Origin: Bryobacteraceae bacterium | GTDB lineage: Bacteria > Acidobacteriota > Terriglobia > Bryobacterales > Bryobacteraceae | Assembly: GCA_030036985.1 (NCBI GenBank) | Contig: JASHSD010000333.1 | Location: 1-5,224, forward strand | Direction: 5' to 3' | DNA length: 5,224 nt | Part shown: positions 1 to 5,224 of the stretch, piece after piece | How positions within the stretch are numbered: position 1 is the first letter of the stretch | Layout of the letters: each line of letters begins with the position of its first letter | The notes under the pieces: generated by a model | Database searches by the model: none | Told to the model about the DNA's origin: nothing | The model's input: the letters and a program-made list of their open reading frames with translations, nothing else | Program-made: the position numbers and the translations under genes

Positions 1-562
1 ATTGAACCGCCGTGTGCGGGAAGTTCTTGTTGATCGATTCGCTGCCGTGCAGCACGAGCGGTACATCCAAGGCCTGCGCCGCCTCGAACACCGGGTAGTT
101 GTGTTTGCCGGTAAAAGGCTGGTTGAGCCAGCGGCCTCCGGTGCCGTCCGGATCGAAATTGAAGGCGACGAAACCTTCGCCGGCCCAGCGCTCGATCTGT
201 TTCGCAATCCGCGGCGAGGGACAAGAAGGATGCTGGCCCAGCATGCCGACCGGGGCAAAGCGGCCGGGGTTCAATTGACACGCCCGCAGGACCAGGCTGT
301 TGTTGAGATCGGCCCAGATGGCGTTCTGTTCAACCGTGCCGTCATGCGTCGCCATCGCCTTCGCGCGCGGCGAGGCGAAGGCCATATCGATGCCGCGCGA
401 ATCCATCAGGCCGACGACCTGCTGCAGGCTTCTTGTGACATCGGCGTCGGAGACGTTCGGCAGCGCGTCGGGATTCTTTCCCGCGAGCTGCGCTTCGCGA
501 AAGCCCTCGATCTCGGGGCGCTTGGCAAGACGGACAAAGTGCTGGTGTGAGTCAACGATCAT
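1..562 (-). CDS. LigJ-like amidohydrolase-superfamily protein (N-terminal part; 3' end outside window)
   Basis: The minus-strand frame is open from ATG 562-560 to the window edge and gives 187 residues without a stop. The N-terminus MIVDSHQHF carries the His-x-His metal motif (H6, H8) of the amidohydrolase TIM barrel. The pattern then follows 4-oxalomesaconate hydratase LigJ and its relatives as I recall them: SPRAKAM (64-70, LigJ SPRASAM), NPGRFAPVGMLGQ (98-110), FNFDPDGTGG (134-143, LigJ NLNPDPGGG), the YPVFE strand (156-160) and VPLVLHGS (167-174), whose H172 fits the next metal-ligand histidine. LigJ hydrates 4-oxalomesaconate in the protocatechuate 4,5-cleavage pathway. Other members of this branch are decarboxylases or hydrolases, so the substrate is not fixed. 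The family is about 330-350 residues long, so roughly 150 are missing, including later ligands. The protein is probably cytoplasmic. No good Shine-Dalgarno precedes the ATG, but no in-frame ATG, GTG or TTG lies in the short gap to the regulator gene. It starts 19 bp after the DtxR-type gene and is probably in its operon. Confidence 0.8.
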   Translation of the reverse strand, partial: MIVDSHQHFVRLAKRPEIEGFREAQLAGKNPDALPNVSDADVTRSLQQVVGLMDSRGIDMAFASPRAKAMATHDGTVEQNAIWADLNNSLVLRACQLNPGRFAPVGMLGQHPSCPSPRIAKQIERWAGEGFVAFNFDPDGTGGRWLNQPFTGKHNYPVFEAAQALDVPLVLHGSESINKNFPHTAVQ

Positions 563-581
563 GTCTGAAATAATGAGGATA

Positions 582-1253
582 TCAGCGCTGTCGATTACCG
601 ACCAGAACGCGGAACGCCAGGTCCTTATTCACACGGATAACCTCCGGGCCGCCATCGAGCCGGACCGCAAGCGCGCCGGAAGACTTCCTTTGCTCCACGA
701 TCAGCGCCGCGCCGGGCATCAGTCCCAGACGCTCCAGTTCGCGCAGCGACGCGGCGTTACGGTCGGAGACGCTGCTGATGATCGCCGGCTTGTGCAGCGG
801 CCATTCAGCCAGCGTTGCCTCGTCGCGGAAGACGCCGGATTGATCCTTGCGCGGGATCGCGTGACCGTGCGGATCGAATTCCGGATCGCCCAGGATCGCG
901 GAGACGCGATCTTCGAATCGCTCGGAGATGAAGTGCTCCAGCCGCTCGGCCTCGTCGTGCACCTCGTCCCAGGAGTACTTGAGAACGTCGTGCAGAAATA
1001 ATTCGAGCAGACGGTGGTGGCGGACCAACTCCCAGGCTCGCCGCTTGCCCGCCGCCGTCAGCTGCACGCCGCGGTGCTTTTCATACAGAACCAGCAGCGG
1101 CTTCTGCGCCGCGAGCTTCTGCAGCATCCCGGTCACCGACGGAGTGCGGACGCCCAGCCGCTCCGCCAGTGCGTTCGTCGTCACGCGCTCGTCATGCGCG
1201 CCGCCCAGTTCCAGAATGGCTTTGAGATAGTCGTCGACCGATTCCGAAATCAC
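582..1253 (-). CDS. DtxR-family metal-dependent transcriptional repressor, MntR-like ligand set
   Basis: A complete 223-residue regulator with the three-domain DtxR layout: winged helix about 1-65 (recognition region LGVRTPSVTGMLQKL, 33-47), dimerisation and metal-binding domain about 66-140 (HDEAERLEHFIS, 99-110; DPHGHAIP, 127-134), and a C-terminal FeoA/SH3-like domain about 150-220. Aligned by eye to DtxR, the likely metal ligands are D8 (DtxR Met10), H80, E84, H99, E103 (DtxR Cys102), E106 and H107. Asp and Glu in place of Met and Cys is the pattern of Mn-responsive members (MntR, ScaR). The position of MntR Glu11 is Lys11 here. The family binds palindromic operators when loaded with Mn(II) or Fe(II) and represses metal uptake. 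The start is GTG (1253-1251), since no in-frame ATG precedes it. It is divergent from the outer-membrane receptor gene across 56 bp, where two candidate operators lie at the far side, and is followed after 19 bp by the LigJ-like gene. The family call is firm; the metal is inferred. Confidence 0.92.
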   Translation of the reverse strand: MISESVDDYLKAILELGGAHDERVTTNALAERLGVRTPSVTGMLQKLAAQKPLLVLYEKHRGVQLTAAGKRRAWELVRHHRLLELFLHDVLKYSWDEVHDEAERLEHFISERFEDRVSAILGDPEFDPHGHAIPRKDQSGVFRDEATLAEWPLHKPAIISSVSDRNAASLRELERLGLMPGAALIVEQRKSSGALAVRLDGGPEVIRVNKDLAFRVLVGNRQR

Positions 1254-1260
1254 CAGAAGA

Positions 1261-1266
1261 ATTATC
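1261..1266 (-). promoter_or_regulatory. Possible -10 element of the DtxR-type gene
   Basis: On the minus strand these bases read GATAAT, one mismatch from TATAAT, ending seven bases before the GTG start at 1253. No convincing -35 element is visible 16-19 bp upstream and no Shine-Dalgarno precedes the GTG, so this would imply a leaderless or very short leader transcript. Confidence 0.3.
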
Positions 1267-1273
1267 GCAGGAC

Positions 1274-1303
1274 TTGCATGGAGCGGAGCACGCGGGTTAG
1301 GAT
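1274..1303 (+). promoter_or_regulatory. Possible sigma70-type promoter of the receptor gene
   Basis: TTGCAT (1274-1279) and TAGGAT (1298-1303) are separated by 18 bp and fit weak -35 and -10 elements. The -10 match would place the transcript start at about 1310, the A of the ATG, making the mRNA leaderless. This conflicts with reading AGGA (1299-1302) as a Shine-Dalgarno, so only one of the two can hold, and the true promoter could lie farther left. Confidence 0.3.
1299..1302 (+). promoter_or_regulatory. Candidate Shine-Dalgarno AGGA for the receptor gene
   Basis: AGGA ends seven bases before the ATG at 1310, a normal spacing, and supports this start over the later ATG at codon 12. It would be covered by the wider TTAGG/CCTAA repeat and abuts operator 1. 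It is an alternative to the leaderless reading, in which the same bases belong to a -10 element. Confidence 0.4.
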
Positions 1304-1319
1304 TTAGCTATGCCTAAAT
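1302..1319. promoter_or_regulatory. Candidate DtxR/MntR-type operator 1, centred on the receptor start codon
   Basis: An inverted repeat with arms ATTTAG (1302-1307) and CTAAAT (1314-1319) around six bases, giving the core TTAG-N6-CTAA. It covers the ATG at 1310. A further, wider pair TTAGG (1297-1301) and CCTAA (1313-1317) is superimposed; those are the outer pentamers of the classic DtxR/IdeR box, but with an 11-base rather than 9-base gap. A protein bound here would block transcription start or ribosome access. Binding by the divergent DtxR-type regulator is inferred. Confidence 0.5.
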
Positions 1320-4300
1320 TAGTTAAGACTAATTTACTCGCCATGCTTCTCTGCGCCGCCCCGCTGTTCGCCCAGGGCGAGACCACCAGCGCCATCGCGG
1401 GCATGGTATCCGATCCGGCGGGCGCGCCGATCCCAGGCGCCGCCGTGACCGTCGTCAGCACCGACGCGGGAACGAAACGCGCGGCAAAGACCGACGAGGC
1501 CGGCCGCTTCAACTTCCCGCAACTGAAACCGGGAACGTATTCCGTAACCGCCGTCGCCGAGGGCTTCGCGGCGCAATTCGAGCCCTCCGTTGCCGCCGGA
1601 CTGGGACAGCGCCAGACGGTCAACTTCGTGTTGAAGCTGACGTCCGTAAAGACCGCGGTCACTGTCAGCACCGAAACGCCGCTAATCAATCCGGATAATC
1701 CGAATACGTCGACAACTATCAAAGCCCCGGCGCTCGAAAACCTGCCGAATCCCGGAAACGACCTCACTTATCCGCTGCAGTTCGCCTCCGGCGCTCTGAT
1801 GAACACAGCCGGCAGCGGCAACGATTTCGTGGGCAGTTCGAACGGCTACGGCAACGTGGAATTCAACGGCCTGCCGGCGCTTTCGAACGGGTACATCGTG
1901 GATGGTCTCGAAACCAACGATCCGCTGACGAACCTGAACAGCGGCCTTTCGACCAATCTCGTGCTGGGGCTGAACTCAATCGCCGAGGTGACCGTGAACA
2001 CGCTTTCCTACACGGTCGATCAGGGCCGTTACGGCGCATCGCAGGTCGATTACGTCACCAAATCCGGGACAAACCAGTTCCACGGCAACCTGTACGAGCT
2101 TTGGAACGGATCGCGTTTCAACGCGGCGGATTTCTTCACCAACGCCACGTCGGGAAACCAGAAACCGCGATCGGTGGTGAATCATTTCGGCGGCAGCCTG
2201 GGGGGCCCGATCCTGCATAACAAGCTGTTCTTTTTCTTCGACACAGAATGGGTGCGGATCGCGTTGCCCATCGTATCTTCAACCACCGTCCCCAGCCCCG
2301 CCTTTCAGCAGTATGTGTTGGGACAACTCCCGGCCGCCGAAGTTCCGTTCTACCAGAAAATGTTCGGGCTCTACGGCAGCACGGCGGGAACGCCGGTGCA
2401 GGTCCTCGGCTGCCCGCTCGACGGCGCGCCCAACGGAAGCGGATGTGCCAACCGGCAGAGCGTGTCGCATTCGAGCGACGATCGCGAACAGGTCCAGACC
2501 GCGCGCATCGATTACAACCTCGACGACCGGAACACCACCTGGTATCGCTTCCAGGCCGACACGGGTCTGCAGGCGGCCTGGACCGACCCGATCAATCCGG
2601 TCTTCAACGCGCTTTCGCCGCAGCCGCTTTACTCATTCGCCGCCAGCTACACGCACATCTTCTCCTCGAATCTGGTGAACTATTTCAATCCCGCGTTTTC
2701 CTGGTACTCGAGCCTTTTCGGCCCGAGCAATCTGCAGCAGACGCTGGCGGCGTTTCCCATCGTGCTGGAAGGCGTCGGCGTGAACGCTCCGTTTACGACC
2801 GTCGGCGGTCTCGACAACACCTGGGTACAGGGCCGGCGCGCGAGCCGCTACTTCATCAACGACAATCTGGCGTGGACCGTCGGCGCGCATGAGCTTCGCT
2901 TCGGCACGAATACGCGCGTGTTTCAACTGAACGATTACGATTTCGGCGAAGGCACAGTCCCGCTGGTGACTTATACAACTCTGGCGCAGTACATCGGCGG
3001 GATCGCCTCAACCGCGACCCAAACGTTTCCTGTCGCCGACTCCCAGCCGTTCAACTTCCTGAACCTGGATCTGTACGCTCAGGACACGTGGAAGGTGACA
3101 TCGAAACTCACATGGACCTTCGGTCTCCGCGCCACGGATAATTCGGACCCGATCAATCCGCATGACGACGTAGCGCGGCTGACCGGCTCGTTCAACTCGA
3201 TCTCACATGATGTGAACCAGCCGCTGAACCAGGCTATTCAGACGGGCGTCGGCGACATCTTTGCCGGAACGCCGTTGGAGATTCTGCAGCCGCGCACTGC
3301 CATCGCTTATCAGATCGCGCCCGGGACCGTTCTGCGCAGCGGATTCGGCGTATTCAGCGATCTGCTGCCTGGAACCGTCGTGGATCTGGTGGGAGCGAAT
3401 CCGCCTTATTCGCAGACCTTCGAAGGCGGATTGCTCGGGACGGTGGGCGGTACGGCGATCGCGCCTGGAGCGCCCGGCAGCGCTGTGGATGCATTGGCCG
3501 CGGCCGATCGGATATTCACCAACGGCTTCGCTTCGGGTGAGCTTTCGTGCGCGTCGCCGCTCGCGAGCCCGAGCGCCTGTCTGGAGCCGGTGGCGATTAC
3601 GGCCGTGCCCGACGGCAAGCTGCACGCGCCTTACATCATGCAATGGAGCCTGGGGCTGGAACATCGGATCGGGGATAAGATTCATCTGCACGCTCAGTAT
3701 GTGGGCACGCGCGCGGTGAATCAGCCTTATACGAGCGAAGTCAACGGCTATCAGACGGTGTGTCAGGGTTGCTTCGCGCCGTTCTCGTATGAGACGCCCA
3801 CCGATCCCAGATTCGGCGCCGTGACGCAGATCTCCACCGGCGCGAACAGCCACTATAACGGCCTGCAGACGACCTTCGAGAAGCGCATGGGGCATGGATT
3901 CCAGGTTCAGGTGAACTACACCTGGAGCCGCTGCATGGACACGGTTTCGAATGGCGGATTTTTCTCCTTCTCATCCAACGGAATTCTTTCGCCGTTGCCT
4001 TACGATCTGGCCCGCGACCACGGCCCCTGCGATTACGATGTGCGGAACAACTTCACAGCGACCGCGGTCTACGAACTGCCCACGAAGATCCTGCATGGAT
4101 GGCAGGTCTCAGGCTCGGAATTCTGGCGCAGCGGTTTGCCCTTCAGCGTTCTGAGCACGCCTTATTCGGCCAACGGGAACGGCATTGTGAACGGAAGCGG
4201 TCCGCAGTTTGCGAGCGTGCTTACAGGCGTGCCGCTGTACGATCACAACGCGATTCCCGGCATCACGCAGCCCGGCACGATTCAATGGCTGAACCCTTAC

Positions 4301-4681
4301 GCGTTCGTATCGGCCGTCGACCCGAGTACAGGCGCGTGCGCCGGCGGCGATACGCCAGCTAATTGCCAATTCGGAGACCTCGGGCGCAACGCGCTGCGCG
4401 GCCCGGATTTCGCCTGGACCGATTTCTACATCACCCGATGGTTTCAGCTGAACGAACGCGTGAAGCTGCGCATCGACAGCCAGTTTTTCAATCTGTTCAA
4501 TCATCCGAATTTCTCCATTCCCTCGCTGGTTTACGCGGGGATTCCGGGAAAGCCTTCCACGCTGACCGGCTTCGGCGCGATTACATCGACAACCTCGCCG
4601 CCCACTGGGCTGCTCGGAGTCGGACTGGGCGGTGACAGTTCGCCGCGCATGATTGCATTTCAGGCGCGGCTTGAATTCTGA
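1310..4681 (+). CDS. Oar-like TonB-dependent outer-membrane receptor with N-terminal carboxypeptidase-regulatory-like domain
   Basis: A complete 1123-residue outer-membrane protein. Residues 1-21 form a Sec signal peptide (Lys3 and Lys6, hydrophobic LLAMLLCAAPLFA, likely cut near A21-Q22). Residues about 27-110 are a carboxypeptidase-regulatory-like beta-sandwich (AGMVSDPAGAPIPGAAVTVV; AGRFNFPQLKPGTYSVTA). A plug-like domain follows at about 120-260 (LPNPGNDLTYP from 145; GYIVDGLE; VDYVTKSGTNQFHG). The rest is a long beta-barrel with strands such as LDLYAQDTWKVTSKLTWTFG (586-605) and ends in FQARLEF, with the terminal Phe typical of barrels assembled by BAM. I see no clear TonB box; TAVTVSTETP (115-124) is the nearest hydrophobic stretch. 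The family is presumed to import large or chelated substrates with TonB-ExbBD energy; substrates in Acidobacteriota are mostly unknown. The ATG at 1310 is preferred because the next ATG (codon 12) would remove the positive n-region. Ten mature cysteines form five close pairs. Two palindromes resembling DtxR-family operators overlap the start. The family call is firm; the substrate is unknown. Confidence 0.93.
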   Translation: MPKLVKTNLLAMLLCAAPLFAQGETTSAIAGMVSDPAGAPIPGAAVTVVSTDAGTKRAAKTDEAGRFNFPQLKPGTYSVTAVAEGFAAQFEPSVAAGLGQRQTVNFVLKLTSVKTAVTVSTETPLINPDNPNTSTTIKAPALENLPNPGNDLTYPLQFASGALMNTAGSGNDFVGSSNGYGNVEFNGLPALSNGYIVDGLETNDPLTNLNSGLSTNLVLGLNSIAEVTVNTLSYTVDQGRYGASQVDYVTKSGTNQFHGNLYELWNGSRFNAADFFTNATSGNQKPRSVVNHFGGSLGGPILHNKLFFFFDTEWVRIALPIVSSTTVPSPAFQQYVLGQLPAAEVPFYQKMFGLYGSTAGTPVQVLGCPLDGAPNGSGCANRQSVSHSSDDREQVQTARIDYNLDDRNTTWYRFQADTGLQAAWTDPINPVFNALSPQPLYSFAASYTHIFSSNLVNYFNPAFSWYSSLFGPSNLQQTLAAFPIVLEGVGVNAPFTTVGGLDNTWVQGRRASRYFINDNLAWTVGAHELRFGTNTRVFQLNDYDFGEGTVPLVTYTTLAQYIGGIASTATQTFPVADSQPFNFLNLDLYAQDTWKVTSKLTWTFGLRATDNSDPINPHDDVARLTGSFNSISHDVNQPLNQAIQTGVGDIFAGTPLEILQPRTAIAYQIAPGTVLRSGFGVFSDLLPGTVVDLVGANPPYSQTFEGGLLGTVGGTAIAPGAPGSAVDALAAADRIFTNGFASGELSCASPLASPSACLEPVAITAVPDGKLHAPYIMQWSLGLEHRIGDKIHLHAQYVGTRAVNQPYTSEVNGYQTVCQGCFAPFSYETPTDPRFGAVTQISTGANSHYNGLQTTFEKRMGHGFQVQVNYTWSRCMDTVSNGGFFSFSSNGILSPLPYDLARDHGPCDYDVRNNFTATAVYELPTKILHGWQVSGSEFWRSGLPFSVLSTPYSANGNGIVNGSGPQFASVLTGVPLYDHNAIPGITQPGTIQWLNPYAFVSAVDPSTGACAGGDTPANCQFGDLGRNALRGPDFAWTDFYITRWFQLNERVKLRIDSQFFNLFNHPNFSIPSLVYAGIPGKPSTLTGFGAITSTTSPPTGLLGVGLGGDSSPRMIAFQARLEF
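1315..1336. promoter_or_regulatory. Candidate DtxR/MntR-type operator 2, perfect 9-bp inverted repeat inside codons 2-9
   Basis: Arms TAAATTAGT (1315-1323) and ACTAATTTA (1328-1336) are perfect inverted repeats separated by TAAG. The core TTAG-N6-CTAA (1319-1332) has the same geometry as operator 1, shifted by exactly 15 bp. Its AAATTA...TAATTT frame over 20 bp resembles the ScaR/SloR/PsaR operators as I recall them (AAATTA-N8-TAATTT). It lies in the signal-peptide n-region codons of a GC-rich gene, and the two TTA codons it contains are the only ones I found in that gene. A hairpin in the mRNA is an alternative reading. Confidence 0.55.
4642..4670. repeat. GC-rich inverted repeat at the convergent gene ends
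   Basis: GCCGCGC (4642-4648) and GCGCGGC (4664-4670) form perfect 7-bp arms around a 15-base loop. The repeat sits at the 3' end of the receptor gene and spans the stop of the converging hydrolase gene. Neither side is followed by a T-tract (TTGAATTC on the plus side), so an intrinsic terminator is doubtful; it could still form an RNA hairpin at the 3' ends. Confidence 0.3.
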
Positions 4682-5224
4682 CCCAGCGCCCGCCAGACAG
4701 CTTCTATAAGCCGGAATGGACGCGGATCGCCCACGATGCCGATCTCCATCTTATTTGCGGCCCAGGCGTATGTTGTGCGGGCATCCATATCGATGATGAT
4801 CATGGAGCAGCCGCCGCCCGACCAGTAGATGGTATTCGGATTCGGCAGCGGCAGTTTCAGCAGCGGACCGGGCAGCGCGAAGCCCAGACCGAAGCGGGTC
4901 GGCAGGCCTTTCATGATAAGGTCGGGGCCTTCGATCTGCTGCTCCAGAGCCTTGCGGCAACCGGCCTCGGAGAGGAACCGCCGGCCGTTTGCGACTCCCC
5001 CGTTCGCGAGGATGCTGTGGATCGCGGCGATCGAACGGGCGTTGCCATGGCCGTTGACGGCGGGGATCTCGGCCGCACGCCAGGCGCGTGTGCGGGTATT
5101 GGCGACGTCGAGCGGCATGTTTCGTAACGTGATCTCCTCGATCTCGCTCAGCACCACGTTGCGCAGGCGTTCCGGGAGTGTGAACGGGATAAGTTCGGCC
5201 ACGCGGGCATCCTCCGACGCGGGG
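4660..5224 (-). CDS. Serine hydrolase of the beta-lactamase / EstB-like family (C-terminal part; 5' end outside window)
   Basis: The frame is open from the right edge to TGA (4662-4660), giving 187 residues. The reading frame passes through GTG at 5202 without interruption (PASEDARVAELIPF), so that GTG is internal rather than the start. The sequence fits the C-terminal half of the class C beta-lactamase/esterase family: the region AVNGHGNARSIAAIHSILANG (split here as AVNGHGNARS and IAAIHSILANG), the loop LPTRFGLGFALPG and the late block YWSGGGCSMIIIDMDARTTY before WAANKM. These proteins are about 380-420 residues, so the SxxK nucleophile motif and the YxN motif lie beyond the window. The third motif, usually HxG or similar, reads WSGGG here (codons within 4804-4827). 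It may be an esterase, peptidase or lactamase relative; a resistance role should not be assumed. It converges on the receptor gene with a 22-bp overlap of the 3' ends. Confidence 0.82.
   Translation of the reverse strand, partial: PASEDARVAELIPFTLPERLRNVVLSEIEEITLRNMPLDVANTRTRAWRAAEIPAVNGHGNARSIAAIHSILANGGVANGRRFLSEAGCRKALEQQIEGPDLIMKGLPTRFGLGFALPGPLLKLPLPNPNTIYWSGGGCSMIIIDMDARTTYAWAANKMEIGIVGDPRPFRLIEAVWRALGQNSSRA

Noticed and set aside
2..550. A long plus-strand open frame opposite the LigJ-like gene
   Set aside because: Its translation has no family-like motifs and is Arg-rich, whereas the minus strand reads a clear amidohydrolase N-terminus. It is a shadow frame in GC-rich DNA.
1343..1345. 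An alternative start for the receptor at ATG codon 12, which would place both palindromes in a 5' leader
   Set aside because: It would leave the signal peptide without its Lys3 and Lys6, and AGGA is well spaced for the ATG at 1310. It is not fully excluded.
2585..3160. A repeated 15-mer, GACCCGATCAATCCG, at 2585-2599 and 3146-3160
   Set aside because: Both copies are in frame and encode the same short peptide DPINP in the receptor barrel. With only two copies, and no extension, recurrence of a short peptide and shared codon use is enough to explain it.
3203..3895. A 230-residue minus-strand open frame inside the receptor gene
   Set aside because: Its Arg/His-rich, motif-free translation lies wholly opposite conserved receptor barrel sequence, so it is a shadow.
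5200..5202. GTG as the start of the serine hydrolase
   Set aside because: The frame continues upstream to the window edge, and the fragment lacks the catalytic N-terminal half, so the GTG is an internal valine codon.

Overview
The window is GC-rich, densely packed bacterial DNA. The strongest taxonomic hint is the central gene, a very large Oar-like TonB-dependent outer-membrane protein. Its wording (for example LPNPGNDLTYP, NVEFNGLPALSNGYIVDGLE, YVTKSGTNQFHGNLYELWNG) is typical of the family that is greatly expanded in Acidobacteriota. I therefore infer an acidobacterium, perhaps of the Bryobacter/Solibacter type, but no marker gene is present to prove it.

Layout: positions 1-562 (minus strand) hold the N-terminal 187 codons of a LigJ-like member of the amidohydrolase superfamily, cut by the window edge. 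Positions 582-1253 (minus) hold a complete DtxR-family metal-dependent repressor, 19 bp upstream of the amidohydrolase and probably co-transcribed with it. A 56-bp divergent intergenic region follows. Positions 1310-4681 (plus) hold the complete 1123-residue Oar-like receptor. Positions 4660-5224 (minus) hold the C-terminal 187 codons of a beta-lactamase-fold serine hydrolase. It converges on the receptor gene and overlaps it by 22 bp.

The most interesting signal is at the 5' end of the receptor gene. Two AT-rich palindromes of the same design, TTAG-N6-CTAA, lie exactly 15 bp apart (cores 1304-1317 and 1319-1332). The first is centred on the start codon and the second is a perfect 9-bp inverted repeat inside codons 2-9. 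The only two TTA leucine codons I can find in the 1123-codon gene are in the second palindrome. The geometry matches the operators recalled for Mn-responsive DtxR-family repressors such as ScaR/SloR. The divergently encoded DtxR-family protein has the Asp/Glu/Glu/His ligand pattern of Mn-sensing members rather than the Met/Cys pattern of Fe-sensing DtxR. I infer a self-contained metal-responsive module in which the repressor shuts off the receptor when the metal (most likely Mn, possibly Fe) is plentiful. This would make the Oar-like protein a candidate outer-membrane metal or metallophore receptor. The inference rests on sequence patterns only.

No RNA genes, mobile elements, CRISPR arrays or pseudogenes were seen, and there is no gene-free stretch over 300 bp.
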